A DNA stretch of 64,000 bases from Lentzea guizhouensis (GTDB taxonomy: Bacteria > Actinomycetota > Actinomycetes > Mycobacteriales > Pseudonocardiaceae). The notes beneath the pieces are model-generated. The model was not told where the DNA came from and ran no database searches. It worked only from the letters and a program-made list of their open reading frames with translations. The position numbers and the translations under genes were made by a program. Numbering within the stretch: position 1 is the first letter of the stretch; each line of letters begins with the position of its first letter. Of this stretch, positions 1-8,973 are shown in pieces. The DNA is taken from positions 7,192,001 to 7,256,000 of the forward strand of contig NZ_CP016793.1 in NCBI RefSeq assembly GCF_001701025.1, in the 5' to 3' direction.

Positions 1-1
1 G

Positions 2-43
2 GGCACCACCGGTCTGCCGGTCAACCCGCTGGCGGTCTTCTGA
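2..43 (+). CDS. 3' end of a gene running in from the left (unknown product)
   Basis: The first 43 bases read in one frame as a short C-terminal tail ending in NPLAVF followed by TGA. The stop abuts the stop of the converging ABC transporter gene with no gap, sharing a TGATCA palindrome. Only about 13 residues are visible, so no function can be assigned. It is listed because a convergent gene ending exactly here would be a common compact arrangement; it could also be chance. Confidence 0.3.
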   Translation, partial: GTTGLPVNPLAVF

Positions 44-2014
44 TCAGCTCGGCACCTCGTCCAGGTACGCCTTCGCCTGCAACGTGAACAGCTCGGCGTA
101 CCCGGCGCCGGCCGCCATCAGCTCCTCGTGCGTGCCGTACTCGGCGACCTTCCCGTGCTCCAGCAACAGGATCCGCTCCGCCTGCCGCACCGTGGAGAAC
201 CGGTGCGAGATGTACAGCGTCGTCCGGCCCTCCGACAGCTCCCGCAGCCGCGCGAACAGGTCGTGCTCGGCCTGCGCGTCGAGGGCGGAGGTCGGCTCGT
301 CGAGCACCAGGATCGGCGCCTCCCGGTGGAACGCCCTGGCCAGCGCGATCTTCTGCCACTCACCGCCGGACAGGCTGACACCCTGGTCGAACCAGCGGCC
401 GAGCGGCGTGTCGTAGCCCTGGGGGAGCCGCTCGATCCGCTCGGCCGCGCCGGCGCGGCCGGCCGAGTCCTCGACGTGCGGCCGGTCCTCCAGCCGCGTC
501 AGGTCGCCGAGGCCGATGTTCTCCGCGGCCGTGCCCTGGTAGGTCACGTAGTCCTGGAACATCGCGCTGATCCGCGTGCGCAGCTCGACGGGGTCGTACT
601 CGCGGATGTCGACGCCGTCGAGCAGGATGCGGCCGCCGGTCGGGTCGTAGAGCCGGCAGAGCAGCTTGAACAACGTCGACTTGCCGGCACCGTTGCGGCC
701 CACCACCGCGACCGTCTCACCGGGCCGGATCTCGAAGCTGACCTCGTGCAGCGCGGGTTCCTCCGCGCCGGGGTAGGCGAAGGTGACCGCGTCGAACTCG
801 ATGTGTCCCTCCACCGTGGACGGCATCGGCCGCGGCGACGCCGGTGCCGTGATCTCCGGCTTGGTGTCCAGGAACCGGTACAGCGTGTCGAGGTACAGGT
901 TGTTCTCGTACATCCCCGAGAACGCGGTGAACAGCCCGGACACCGACGTCTGCACGGAGGCGGCCGCGGCCGTGTACAGCGCCAGGTCGCCCAGCGTGAG
1001 CCGCCCGCCGACGGCCTCCAGCGCGATGTACAACGTGATCGCCGACCCCGCGAGCGTGCTCAGCAGACCCCAGGACGTCGAGCTGACGTTGCGGTTGACC
1101 GTCAGCTTCCGCGACCGCTCGTAGGAGACCGTGCCGAGCCGGCGGAACCGGTCGACGAAGTACGGGCCGAGCCCGAAGAGCTTCGTCTCCTTGGCGTAGG
1201 TGTCGGTGGTGACCAACGAGGAGAGGTAGTCCATCCGGCGTTTGATCGGCGACATCATGAACGTCAGCCAGAACGCGCGCGTGCCGTACTTCGACTGCGA
1301 GATGAACGCCGGGATCGGCGCCACGAGCGCGACCAGGGCCAGCAGCGGGCTGATCGAGACGAGCAGCGCGATCATGCTGCCGAACGTGACCAGCGTCCGC
1401 AGCAGCCCCAGCGCGGAGTTCATCATCGACAGCGGCCGGGTCGGTGCCTCCTGCGCGGCCTGGCGCATCATGTCGTACGACGTCGAGCCCTCGAAGTAGG
1501 CGAGGTGCAGGTCGCTGGCGTGTGCCATCACCCGGTGGCGGATGGTCAGCGTCATGCGTTCCTGCAGCAGCGACTGCGCGATCGACGTCAGCGCGCTGCT
1601 GACCGCACTCGCGGCGAGCACACCGAACTGCAGCAGCACGATGTTCGCGATGTCGGCCGTGGTGCCGGTCTTCTGGATCGCCGCGACGACGGAGTCCAGC
1701 AACAGCTTCGCGATGTACGCCGTGGCCGTGGGCAGGAGCCCCGACAGCACCGTGATGAGCGCCAGCAGGATCGTCAGCACCGGGCTGGCCTGCCACGTCA
1801 GCCTGGCCACCTTCGGCAGCCCGCGCACGGTGCCCACCACGGACGTCCGCACGCGCCGCAGCCGCGAGCGCAGGTCCTTCGGTCCGTCGTCCGGTTTCGC
1901 CTCGGGGATGTCGACCGGTCCGGTGAGCCCGCTGTCCGGCACCGTCGTGGCGCGCCGGCGCCGGCCGCGTCTGCCGAGCAAGAACTCCACGCCGCCCCCG
2001 CCGCCCGGGATCAT
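44..2014 (-). CDS. ABC transporter, fused permease and ATPase (exporter type)
   Basis: 656-residue half-transporter expected to work as a dimer in the cytoplasmic membrane, exporting a lipophilic or drug-like substrate. The N-terminal half has several hydrophobic stretches (about residues 75-370). The C-terminal ATPase shows Walker A (GRNGAGKST), signature LSGGE, Walker B (ILVLDEPTSALD) and the H-loop histidine in YISHR. The cytoplasmic N-terminus is unusually long and rich in glycine and arginine. The ATG overlaps the TGA of the upstream TetR gene (ATGA), so the two are translationally coupled. The neighbour suggests TetR-controlled efflux; the substrate is unknown. Confidence 0.93.
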   Translation of the reverse strand: MIPGGGGGVEFLLGRRGRRRRATTVPDSGLTGPVDIPEAKPDDGPKDLRSRLRRVRTSVVGTVRGLPKVARLTWQASPVLTILLALITVLSGLLPTATAYIAKLLLDSVVAAIQKTGTTADIANIVLLQFGVLAASAVSSALTSIAQSLLQERMTLTIRHRVMAHASDLHLAYFEGSTSYDMMRQAAQEAPTRPLSMMNSALGLLRTLVTFGSMIALLVSISPLLALVALVAPIPAFISQSKYGTRAFWLTFMMSPIKRRMDYLSSLVTTDTYAKETKLFGLGPYFVDRFRRLGTVSYERSRKLTVNRNVSSTSWGLLSTLAGSAITLYIALEAVGGRLTLGDLALYTAAAASVQTSVSGLFTAFSGMYENNLYLDTLYRFLDTKPEITAPASPRPMPSTVEGHIEFDAVTFAYPGAEEPALHEVSFEIRPGETVAVVGRNGAGKSTLFKLLCRLYDPTGGRILLDGVDIREYDPVELRTRISAMFQDYVTYQGTAAENIGLGDLTRLEDRPHVEDSAGRAGAAERIERLPQGYDTPLGRWFDQGVSLSGGEWQKIALARAFHREAPILVLDEPTSALDAQAEHDLFARLRELSEGRTTLYISHRFSTVRQAERILLLEHGKVAEYGTHEELMAAGAGYAELFTLQAKAYLDEVPS

Positions 2015-2616
2015 CCAGCCTCCACGGCGCCGTGCAGGAAGAAGTCGACCACCTGGCGCGTGGTGGGCGCGTCGTCCTGGGGCAGCCGGCGGCCCCCGAA
2101 CAACAGGGTCAGGAAGAGGGTGGCGAGCTGCTCGGCCGGCAGGCGCAGCCGGTCCTCCTCCGGCGCGAACAGCTCCACCATCGCCGCTCGGATGGCGGCC
2201 ATCGACTCGCGCCGCCCACCCTTCGCGGCGCGGCGCTGGTCAGGATCGCGGTGCCGGCCGGACGCGTGCAGTGCGCTCATCAGCGCACCCATCCGCTCGA
2301 GGTGCGCGCCGAGCGCCTCCGCGGCCTCGACGAGCCGGTCTTCGAGGGGCTGGTCGACGGGGATCTCGGCGATCGCGTCGAGCACGTGGTCGGGCTTGAG
2401 CGCCTCGGCCGTGCAGGCGTCGAACAGCTCGTCCTTGTCCTTGAACGCGCGGAAGACGGTGCCCTCGCCGATACCGGCGGCGCGGGCGATCTGGCTGCTC
2501 GTCACGTTCGCGCCGTGCTCGACCAGGAGCGGCAGCACGGCGTGGACGATCATGGCGCGCCGGTCCTCGGCGCTCATGCCCGGCGCTCTCCGCCGGGTCT
2601 CTGATGCTGGTGTCAC
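2011..2616 (-). CDS. TetR family transcriptional regulator
   Basis: 201 residues with an N-terminal helix-turn-helix of the TetR type (SSQIARAAGIGEGTVFRAF, about residues 40-59) and a variable helical ligand-binding C-terminus. It is first in a two-gene operon with the ABC exporter and probably represses that operon and itself. A GTG at 2616 gives the longest form; an ATG at 2577 would remove 13 residues without touching the DNA-binding domain. A palindrome at 2630-2647, just upstream, is the likely operator. Confidence 0.92.
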   Translation of the reverse strand: MTPASETRRRAPGMSAEDRRAMIVHAVLPLLVEHGANVTSSQIARAAGIGEGTVFRAFKDKDELFDACTAEALKPDHVLDAIAEIPVDQPLEDRLVEAAEALGAHLERMGALMSALHASGRHRDPDQRRAAKGGRRESMAAIRAAMVELFAPEEDRLRLPAEQLATLFLTLLFGGRRLPQDDAPTTRQVVDFFLHGAVEAG

Positions 2617-2629
2617 CCACCCATGGTGC

Positions 2630-2647
2630 GGAGTGAGTGCTCACTCC
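2630..2647. promoter_or_regulatory. Probable TetR operator
   Basis: Perfect inverted repeat GGAGTGAG-TG-CTCACTCC in the spacer between the tetR start and the divergent dehydrogenase gene. Eight-base arms with a two-base centre and a GTGAG/CTCAC core are typical of TetR sites. It sits where repressor binding would block transcription of tetR and the ABC gene. Confidence 0.7.
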
Positions 2648-2721
2648 GTCAAACGGGATCGCGCGTGTCCACTCAGGGCAGAACGTGAGCCCGCCTCGGT
2701 TGACTGCTTACACTGGCGATC

Positions 2722-3620
2722 ATGACGAAGCACCGGTGGGCCGCCGCAGACCTCCCCGACCTGACCGGCCGCACCGTCGTGGTGACCGGCGCCGCCAGCG
2801 GGGTGGGCCGCGGCACGGCGACCGCCTTCGCCGCGGCGGGGCGCACGGTGCTCGCGTGCGTGACGTCGCCGCGGGGGAGCGGGCCGCGGCGGCCATGTCC
2901 GGCACCACCGAGGTCCGCGAGCTGGACCTCGCGAACCTGGCGTCGGTGCGCGCGTTCGCCGAGGCGTGGCAGGGTGAGCTCGACGTCCTGGTCAACAACG
3001 CCGGGGTGGCGATGACCCCGTTCGGTCGCACGGCCGACGGGTTCGAGCTGCAGTTCGGCACCAACCACCTCGGCCACTTCGCGCTGACCAACCTGCTGCT
3101 GCCCGCGATCACCGACCGGGTGGTGACGGTGGCCTCCGGCGCGCACAAGGCCGGGACGCTCGACCTCGACGACCTCGACTTCGCCCGCTCCGGGTACACC
3201 GCGGTGAAGGGCTACGGCCGGTCGAAGCTGGCGAACCTGCTGTTCACGCTGGAGCTGGACCGGCGCTGCCGCGAGGCCGGGTCGTCCGTGCGCGCGCTGT
3301 CCGCGCACCCCGGTTACACGGCGAGCAACCTGGGCACCAAGGGCCGCAACAAGCACCTGGTCAAGGTCGTGCACCTGGCCGGGCGCTACCTCGCGCAGAC
3401 CGAGGAGCAGGGCGCGCTGCCGTCGTTGTACGCGGCGACCCAGGACCTGCCGGGCGCGAGCTACGTCGGCCCGGACGGGCGGTTCGAGCTGCACGGCCAC
3501 CCCGCGCTGGTCGGCCGGTCGGCGGCGGCCAGCGACCCGGTGCTGGCACGGCGGCTGTGGGAGGCGTCGGAACGGCTCACCGGGGTGAGCTTCCCGCTGG
3601 TGGCGAAGCCGGGCGCGTAG
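2722..3620 (+). pseudogene. Short-chain dehydrogenase/reductase, frameshifted
   Basis: Reads as an NAD(P)-dependent SDR of about 299 residues: cofactor motif TGAASGVG at residues 22-29, NNAG, and catalytic YGRSK. The first about 45 residues are in one frame and the rest in another. Restoring one base just before 2857, in the GCGTGCGTGAC stretch, gives the continuous sequence RTVLAVRDVAAGERA. The gene length, one less than a multiple of three, agrees with a single-base deletion. All downstream motifs are intact, so this is either a very recent mutation or a sequencing/assembly indel. It is divergent from tetR and followed by a terminator at 3660-3688. Substrate unknown. Confidence 0.85.
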
Positions 3621-3659
3621 CCGGCCCCGTGCCGGTGTGAGCCGTGTGTCACCAAAACT

Positions 3660-3688
3660 CGGCCGCCGGGCATCGGTGGCCGTTTTTT
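3660..3688 (+). terminator. Rho-independent terminator after the SDR gene
   Basis: A nine-base stem (CGGCCGCCG paired with CGGTGGCCG, one G-T wobble), a five-base loop and then six T residues. It lies between the SDR stop and the GTG start at 3715. It is one of the few classical T-tailed terminators in this GC-rich window. Confidence 0.85.
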
Positions 3689-3714
3689 GTCGGTGCTGTG
3701 TGGACACTGCAAGA

Positions 3715-4782
3715 GTGAGCACTTCGACACCGCTGCTGAGCCCGACCCGGATCTACGTGGAGCCCGCCGCCGCGCTGCTGCCACGCGGCCGTGAGGTGCT
3801 CGACAGGTTCCCCGACGCCGAGCGGGTCGAGGTCGACAGCCACTGGCGCATCCCCGAGCTGCACGGCGACGAGGCCAACGCGCGGCGGTGGGTGCGGATC
3901 AAACGCGAGGCGCTGGTGCTCGGGGTGAAGAAGTCCCTGAGCGCGCGGCCGAACGGGCGTTCGGCGCACTTCATCGCCCCGTCCACGGCCAACGGGTGCG
4001 CGATGGCCTGCGCCTACTGCTACGTGCCGCGGCGCAAGGGCTACTCCAACCCGATCACCGTGTTCGCGAACATCGACCAGATCACCGGCTACCTGGCCCG
4101 CCACGTCGGCAGGCAGGGCCACATGACCGAGCCCGGTCAGATCGACGACCGGGCCTGGGTCTACGACATCGGCGAGAACTCGGACTGCTCGGCGGACGCA
4201 CTGGTCAGCGACAACGTGAAGGACCTGGTGCAGCTCTTCCGCGGCCTGCCCACCGCGAAGGCGTCCTTCGCGACCAAGTACGTCAACCGCGACCTGCTGG
4301 ACTGGGACCCGCGGCACCGCACCCGCGTCCGGTTCTCCCTGATGCCCGAGCGCACCGCGAAGCTGCTCGACATCCGCACCAGCCCCGTCGCCGAACGCCT
4401 CGCCGCCCTCGACGACTTCCGCGCCGCCGGTTACGAGGTGCACGTGAACCTCAGCCCGGTGGTCGTGCACGACGGCTGGCTCGACGACTGGCGCGAGCTG
4501 CTCGAGTCGCTCGGCGACGCGGCCTCACCCGCCACCCGCGACCAGCTGGCCGCCGAGGTCATCATGCTCACCCACAACCAGCCGCTGCACGAGGTCAACC
4601 TCCGCTGGCACCCGCAGGCCGAGGACCTCCTGTGGCGCCCGGACCTGCAAGAGGTCAAGCGCAGTGAGGGCGGCGGCGTCAACGTCCGCTACCGGCGCGG
4701 GCTCAAGCGCGAGCTGCTCGACTCCTTCCTCGCGCTCGTCGAGGCGCACGCCCCGTACCTGCGCGTCCGGTACGCCTTCTGA
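3715..4782 (+). CDS. Radical SAM protein, spore photoproduct lyase family
   Basis: 355 residues. It carries the spore-lyase type cluster motif CAMACAYC (C-x3-C-x2-C), which binds a 4Fe-4S cluster and S-adenosylmethionine, preceded by the family-like stretch around GRSAHFIAPSTANGC. Members resembling SplB occur in actinomycetes that do not make Bacillus-type endospores; their substrate there is less certain than the thymine spore photoproduct of Bacillus. The GTG at 3715 was preferred over a longer form from 3637 because the extension runs back into the terminator hairpin at 3660-3688. No obvious operon partners. Confidence 0.85.
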   Translation: MSTSTPLLSPTRIYVEPAAALLPRGREVLDRFPDAERVEVDSHWRIPELHGDEANARRWVRIKREALVLGVKKSLSARPNGRSAHFIAPSTANGCAMACAYCYVPRRKGYSNPITVFANIDQITGYLARHVGRQGHMTEPGQIDDRAWVYDIGENSDCSADALVSDNVKDLVQLFRGLPTAKASFATKYVNRDLLDWDPRHRTRVRFSLMPERTAKLLDIRTSPVAERLAALDDFRAAGYEVHVNLSPVVVHDGWLDDWRELLESLGDAASPATRDQLAAEVIMLTHNQPLHEVNLRWHPQAEDLLWRPDLQEVKRSEGGGVNVRYRRGLKRELLDSFLALVEAHAPYLRVRYAF

Positions 4783-4785
4783 CCG

Positions 4786-5961
4786 TCAGGCCTGGACCAC
4801 CGGCATGGACGGCAACGCCCGTTCGCTGGCCGCGACCCAGGTCAACTTGGCCGTCAGTGGTGCCAGCAACCGGGACGTGACCACCTGGTCGGCCAGGCGG
4901 CGCAGCCGCAGGCCGAGCCGCGTCTGCGGGTAGGCGACCGGCACCAGCCAGCCCGGGAAGTTCTGCACGTCGTCGACCAGGGGCCGCATCCACTCCTCGT
5001 AGCCGGCGAGCCCGTCCCCGCTCCCGGACACGCCGGCGGCCAGCACGTAACCGCTGATCAGCGCCAGCGAGGCGCCACCGCCACCCATCGGCGTGACGCA
5101 CCACGCGGCGTCCCCGGCGAGGCACACCCGGCCGCGGTGCCACGCCGGCATCCGGATCTGGGTGAGCTGGTCGACGTAGACGTCCTCGGAGCCGTCGAAC
5201 CCGTCGAGAACGCGCCGGGCCTCCCAGCCGGCGTCGGCGAAGCGGTCCCGGGACCGGCTGAGTGCCTCGGCGCGATCGTGCCCGGCCACGTTCCCGGTGC
5301 AGGCGAGCATGGCGCGGGTCGTGCCGTGGTTGTCCGGGCGCAGGTGGATCTGCCGTCCGCCGGTGGTGGTGTACCAGCGCCACCGGGTGTCATCGGTCGC
5401 GGTGCGGGGGATCGTGCCGAACACCATGGCGATGCCGAGGTCGCGCCGGTCGACCAGGTCACCGAAGAGCAGGTCGCGAGTGCTGGACCGCACGCCCTCC
5501 GCGACCACCAGCAGTTCGGCGTGCAACGTCCGCCCGGCCGCGGTGGTCACCGTGACGGCGTCAACGCCGTCCTCGACGTCGGAAATGGTGTCGCCGTAGC
5601 GGACTTCCACCCCCGCCGGCAGGTTCCGCAGGATCGTGGTGGCGAGGTCACCGCGCAGCACCTCCAGCTCCGCGGTCGGCCCGTCCGGTCCCGCCGAGGG
5701 CAGTTCCGCGAGCACCTGCCCCGACGGGCCGACGAACACCGTGCCGGTCTCGGTGGTGTTCTGCGCCTTGACCGCCTCGAACAACCCCATCCTGGCGAGC
5801 ACCTCCCGCGCGGTGCCCCGCACGTCGACGTTCTGCCCGCCGTCGCGGAACTGCTTCGCGCGCTCCAGCACGGTCACCTCCCACCCGGAGCGCCGCAACC
5901 AGAACGCGGCCGAGAGCCCGGCGATGCTCGCGCCGGAGACCACCGCGTGTCGTGTCGTCAT
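4786..5961 (-). CDS. FAD-dependent monooxygenase (PHBH/UbiH-like)
   Basis: 391 residues. It has an N-terminal dinucleotide-binding motif (SGASIAGLSAAFWL), a long FAD-binding fold, and the C-terminal CLAGDAAW...PMGGGGASLAL segment that contacts the FAD ribityl and pyrophosphate. Such enzymes hydroxylate aromatic compounds or inactivate drugs, including tetracycline and rifampicin types; the substrate cannot be read here. The ATG at 5961 starts right at the Rossmann strand; the reading frame stays open much further upstream but only antisense to the MarR gene. Divergent from marR across a 58-base spacer with a perfect palindrome, so MarR control is likely. Confidence 0.9.
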   Translation of the reverse strand: MTTRHAVVSGASIAGLSAAFWLRRSGWEVTVLERAKQFRDGGQNVDVRGTAREVLARMGLFEAVKAQNTTETGTVFVGPSGQVLAELPSAGPDGPTAELEVLRGDLATTILRNLPAGVEVRYGDTISDVEDGVDAVTVTTAAGRTLHAELLVVAEGVRSSTRDLLFGDLVDRRDLGIAMVFGTIPRTATDDTRWRWYTTTGGRQIHLRPDNHGTTRAMLACTGNVAGHDRAEALSRSRDRFADAGWEARRVLDGFDGSEDVYVDQLTQIRMPAWHRGRVCLAGDAAWCVTPMGGGGASLALISGYVLAAGVSGSGDGLAGYEEWMRPLVDDVQNFPGWLVPVAYPQTRLGLRLRRLADQVVTSRLLAPLTAKLTWVAASERALPSMPVVQA

Positions 5962-5979
5962 GTCCCACTCCCCACTTGA

Positions 5980-5998
5980 TAGCTTTGCGGCAAAGCTA
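5980..5998. promoter_or_regulatory. Probable MarR operator
   Basis: Perfect inverted repeat TAGCTTTG-CGG-CAAAGCTA in the divergent spacer between the FAD monooxygenase and the MarR gene. Part of the right arm (GGCAAAG) recurs at 6003-6009, just before the marR ribosome binding site, so there may be a second half-site. Confidence 0.75.
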
Positions 5999-6019
5999 CT
6001 TGGCGGCAAAGGAGGCTGC

Positions 6020-6517
6020 ATGACAGACGCGGACCCGCTGGTGGAGGCGTGGACAGCACCCCAGGTCGAGGTGATGCACCGCCTGCGCGACTGGGTCGTC
6101 GGCTTCACGGCGCTCAACCAGCACCTGGCCGTGTGGATGCGGCTGCCTGCCTCCGACGCGAACGCCCTGGGCCAGATCATCTGGGCGGCCGAGGCGGACG
6201 AGCCCCTCTCACCGGCCCAGCTGTCCCGGCAGATCGGCATGACCACGGGCGCCACCACCATCCTGCTCAACCGGCTGGAGACCGCGGGCCACCTCGTCCG
6301 CACCCGCGAGAGCACCGACCGCCGCCGCGTCACCCTGCGGCCCACCCCGGCCGCCCGCGACCACGCCCGCCGCTTCCTCGCCCTCGCCGGCACGGAGATC
6401 GCCACCGTCCTGCGCACCACCACGCCGGACGAGCTCCGCACCGTCGCGGCGTTCCTGGGCAGGATCACCGGCGCCGCGACCGAGGCCGACCGGCGGCTCA
6501 GCGCGCAAACCCGGTGA
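6020..6517 (+). CDS. MarR family transcriptional regulator
   Basis: 165 residues. The winged helix is visible in LSPAQLSRQIGMTTGATTILLNRLE and the wing in TRESTDRRRVTLRPT. The ATG is preceded by AAGGAGG with good spacing. It is divergent from an FAD monooxygenase and shares a palindromic operator with it, so it probably senses an aromatic ligand and represses both. The next gene on the same strand starts 48 bases downstream and could be read through. Confidence 0.92.
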   Translation: MTDADPLVEAWTAPQVEVMHRLRDWVVGFTALNQHLAVWMRLPASDANALGQIIWAAEADEPLSPAQLSRQIGMTTGATTILLNRLETAGHLVRTRESTDRRRVTLRPTPAARDHARRFLALAGTEIATVLRTTTPDELRTVAAFLGRITGAATEADRRLSAQTR

Positions 6518-6565
6518 ACGGACTGGGCACCCCCTGTCCTGACGCGTCGGCGCCCACCACAATGC

Positions 6566-8431
6566 ATGATCGTGCTGCGCGTCTTCGTCTCCTCGACCTA
6601 CCTGGACCTGCTCGACCACCGGCAGGCGGTGGCCGAGGCGATCCGCGGCCTCGCCCTGCACGCCGACGGCATGGAGACCTGGCCGGCCGACGCCCGCGAC
6701 TCGTCCACGTACTCGGCGGACCGGGTCAGACAGGCCGACGTGTACGTGCTGCTGCTGGCACACCGCTACGGCTGGGTGCCCGAAGGTGCCCAGTTCAGCG
6801 TCACGGAGCTGGAGTACCGGGCCGCCCGCGAGGCGAACGTGCCGGTGCTGGCGTTCTTCCTCGACGAACAGGTGCCGTGGCCGCCGGAGCACATCGAGTG
6901 GGAGGCCAGGAACGAGCTGCTGCGGTTCAAGAAGGACGTCGAGAACGCGGTCACCCGCAAGCACTTCCGCACACCGCAGGAACTGGCGTTGCAGGTGACC
7001 CAGGCGCTCGCCCAGCAGGCCGCCCGGCCCGCGGAGAGGACACACCACCGGTTCGCCGGCCTCGCTCGTCCGCTCTCCACGCCGTCGCGCCTGATGAGCG
7101 AACCCGACGTGCTGGTGCCGATCGGCACGACCGAGGACGACGTCCCGCTCGTCCTGGAGGTCTCGCGCAGCCAGGACCTCTCCGAACCGTTCCGCCAGCT
7201 GCGCGCCGCGGTCAGCTCGTCCAGCATGCCGCCACCGGACGAGCTGCTGGAGACGTTCCGCGCCTCGCTGGTCGACCACGCCACGCGGTCGTGGGCGGCG
7301 GCCGACATGCACGAGGTGCTGATGCGGGACGGTGGCCAGCGCACCCTCTACGTGCTGCCGCGGACCTTGGCCGGCATTTTCCGCTCGGCGATGTCCGGGT
7401 TCCTCGGTCCTCAGCCGCACGTGGTCGACAGCGTGCTGTCCTCAGCCGCCCTGCGGAACCCGAGGCCGGTCCAGATCTCGATGGCGGGCGGGTTCAAACC
7501 GGAGCTCCAGTCGACCGGCGGCCGCAACCGGTTCCTGGCGGTCGATCCCGAGACCGGGACCACGCTGTCGGTGGGACGGCAGCGCGGGCGGTTCGTCGAA
7601 TGGCGCCCGTTCGTCTGCGAGAGCGTCACGGCGGTGCTCCCGAACACGACGCTGCAGCTCGACGCCGACGACGGGCTGGAAGGGTGCCCGGTGGGTGAGG
7701 CCGCCGAGTTCCTGATGCGGCGCCTGCACGCCCACCCGGCCGGAGCCACGGGACGGATCCTCGTCTTCACCTCGGTGCTCCGCACCGACCTGCAGGCGCT
7801 GATGGGCGTGGTCGCCGACATCGCGGACGCGCTCGGCGCCCTGCACGCCGACGGGGTGGTGCACGGCGACGTCAAGCCGGACAACGTCCTGCTCACGAAG
7901 GACGGCGTGCGGCTGATCGACTCCTTCGACGTGCGCCCCGGCCACCAGGCGCCGGGCTGGACCCCGGACTGGTCCGCTCCCGAACAGGTGCGCGGCGAGC
8001 CCGTGACGCCGTGCTCGGACATCTACCCGATGGCCGTGATGGTCGTGCAGGCCCTCGGCGGCGAGATCGTCGGCGAGGTGCGCAAGTACCGGACACCGCG
8101 CTCGACGTCGATGCCGCGCGAGCTGGACCTCTTCCACAGCCCGTCGCTGTACCTCGAACCCGGCGCGGCGCCGATGGCCGAGCGGGGCGTGCGGCCGTGG
8201 CGCGACCTGGTCGAGCGGTCGCTCAGCTTCGAGACGGAGAACCGGCCCCGGTCGATGGCGGAGTTCGCGGCGGAGCTGCGCACCCTGCTGGCGGACCACC
8301 CGCTTCACGGCACACGCGACCTGCGGCCGACCGGCGACTTCCTGGCCACCCGGCTGCTCGACGGCAGCGAGGCCGTGACCAGGGTCGTGACGTCGAAGCA
8401 GTTCGTGGCCCGGTTCGACGACTTCGTCTGA
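6566..8431 (+). CDS. DUF4062 domain fused to a protein-kinase-like domain
   Basis: 621 residues. Residues 1 to about 110 match the DUF4062 pattern (VFVSSTYLDL at the start, then QADVYVLLLAHRYGW and SVTELEYRAA), a Rossmann-like domain found at the N-terminus of NTPases and other conflict or signalling proteins. The C-terminal part has kinase catalytic-loop residues HGDVKPDN (433-440), a DFG-like DSF (about 452) and an APE motif in SAPEQ (about 471). HRD has become HGD, and I see no clear glycine-rich loop or VAIK lysine, so activity is uncertain. Residues 150-400 are unrecognised. It follows the marR gene by 48 bases. A role in signalling or defence is inference only. Confidence 0.8.
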   Translation: MIVLRVFVSSTYLDLLDHRQAVAEAIRGLALHADGMETWPADARDSSTYSADRVRQADVYVLLLAHRYGWVPEGAQFSVTELEYRAAREANVPVLAFFLDEQVPWPPEHIEWEARNELLRFKKDVENAVTRKHFRTPQELALQVTQALAQQAARPAERTHHRFAGLARPLSTPSRLMSEPDVLVPIGTTEDDVPLVLEVSRSQDLSEPFRQLRAAVSSSSMPPPDELLETFRASLVDHATRSWAAADMHEVLMRDGGQRTLYVLPRTLAGIFRSAMSGFLGPQPHVVDSVLSSAALRNPRPVQISMAGGFKPELQSTGGRNRFLAVDPETGTTLSVGRQRGRFVEWRPFVCESVTAVLPNTTLQLDADDGLEGCPVGEAAEFLMRRLHAHPAGATGRILVFTSVLRTDLQALMGVVADIADALGALHADGVVHGDVKPDNVLLTKDGVRLIDSFDVRPGHQAPGWTPDWSAPEQVRGEPVTPCSDIYPMAVMVVQALGGEIVGEVRKYRTPRSTSMPRELDLFHSPSLYLEPGAAPMAERGVRPWRDLVERSLSFETENRPRSMAEFAAELRTLLADHPLHGTRDLRPTGDFLATRLLDGSEAVTRVVTSKQFVARFDDFV

Positions 8432-8458
8432 AGATCCGCTCGCCCCTGCGGCGCGAGC

Positions 8459-8923
8459 TCACTTCCGGTGCCGGACCCCGGCGTAGAGGAACGTGCCTCC
8501 CGCGAAGGCGGCGGCGAGACCCGCCCACCCGCGCTGGTTCGCGGCCATCACCCGGTCGTACTCCTCCTCGGTGAGCTCACGGACGACGACACCGTCCTTC
8601 GACTCCCGGTACTTCCCGTTGTCCTGCTCGAAGCTCCCCGCCGTGGTGTCGGTCAGCAGCGGGTACCCGAACAGGAAACCCCCGCCGCACAACGCGATCA
8701 CCGCCACCGCGGTCGCCCACAGCGGCAGCGTCGGGTTCTCGAAGTCATACCCGCCCCCGGTCAGCACCGCCGCCCCCATCATGAGGGCCAACGAGATCAC
8801 CGTCAGCACCACGTTCGCCGACCGCGGCAGCAACGGGCTGCCGGCCACGAACCCGGACACGATGACGACGGCGTCGAGGGCGATCACCACGAGCGAGGCC
8901 CACTGCAGCGGCACCAGTCTCAT
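8459..8923 (-). CDS. Small integral membrane protein, function unknown
   Basis: 154 residues with about four hydrophobic segments: near residues 8-30, 36-56, 66-86, and a last one close to the C-terminus after a charged loop (ESKDGVVVRELTEEEYDR). The hairpin-like topology and basic C-terminal RHRK suggest an inner-membrane protein. No family was recognised. It converges with the DUF4062-kinase gene and shares no operon with it. Confidence 0.7.
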   Translation of the reverse strand: MRLVPLQWASLVVIALDAVVIVSGFVAGSPLLPRSANVVLTVISLALMMGAAVLTGGGYDFENPTLPLWATAVAVIALCGGGFLFGYPLLTDTTAGSFEQDNGKYRESKDGVVVRELTEEEYDRVMAANQRGWAGLAAAFAGGTFLYAGVRHRK

Positions 8924-8973
8924 GCTTGATCACAGTAGGGCCGCCGGGCCGTTCGGCGGGGCACAACCGGGTG

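Noticed and set aside
128..2725. An 865-residue plus-strand open frame antisense to the ABC transporter and tetR
   Set aside because: Composition is Arg, Gln, Val and His rich with no motif; it mirrors the third-codon GC bias of the real minus-strand genes.
5962..6567. N-terminal extension of the FAD monooxygenase frame
   Set aside because: It would run antisense through marR and over the operator; the Rossmann fold starts right at ATG 5961.
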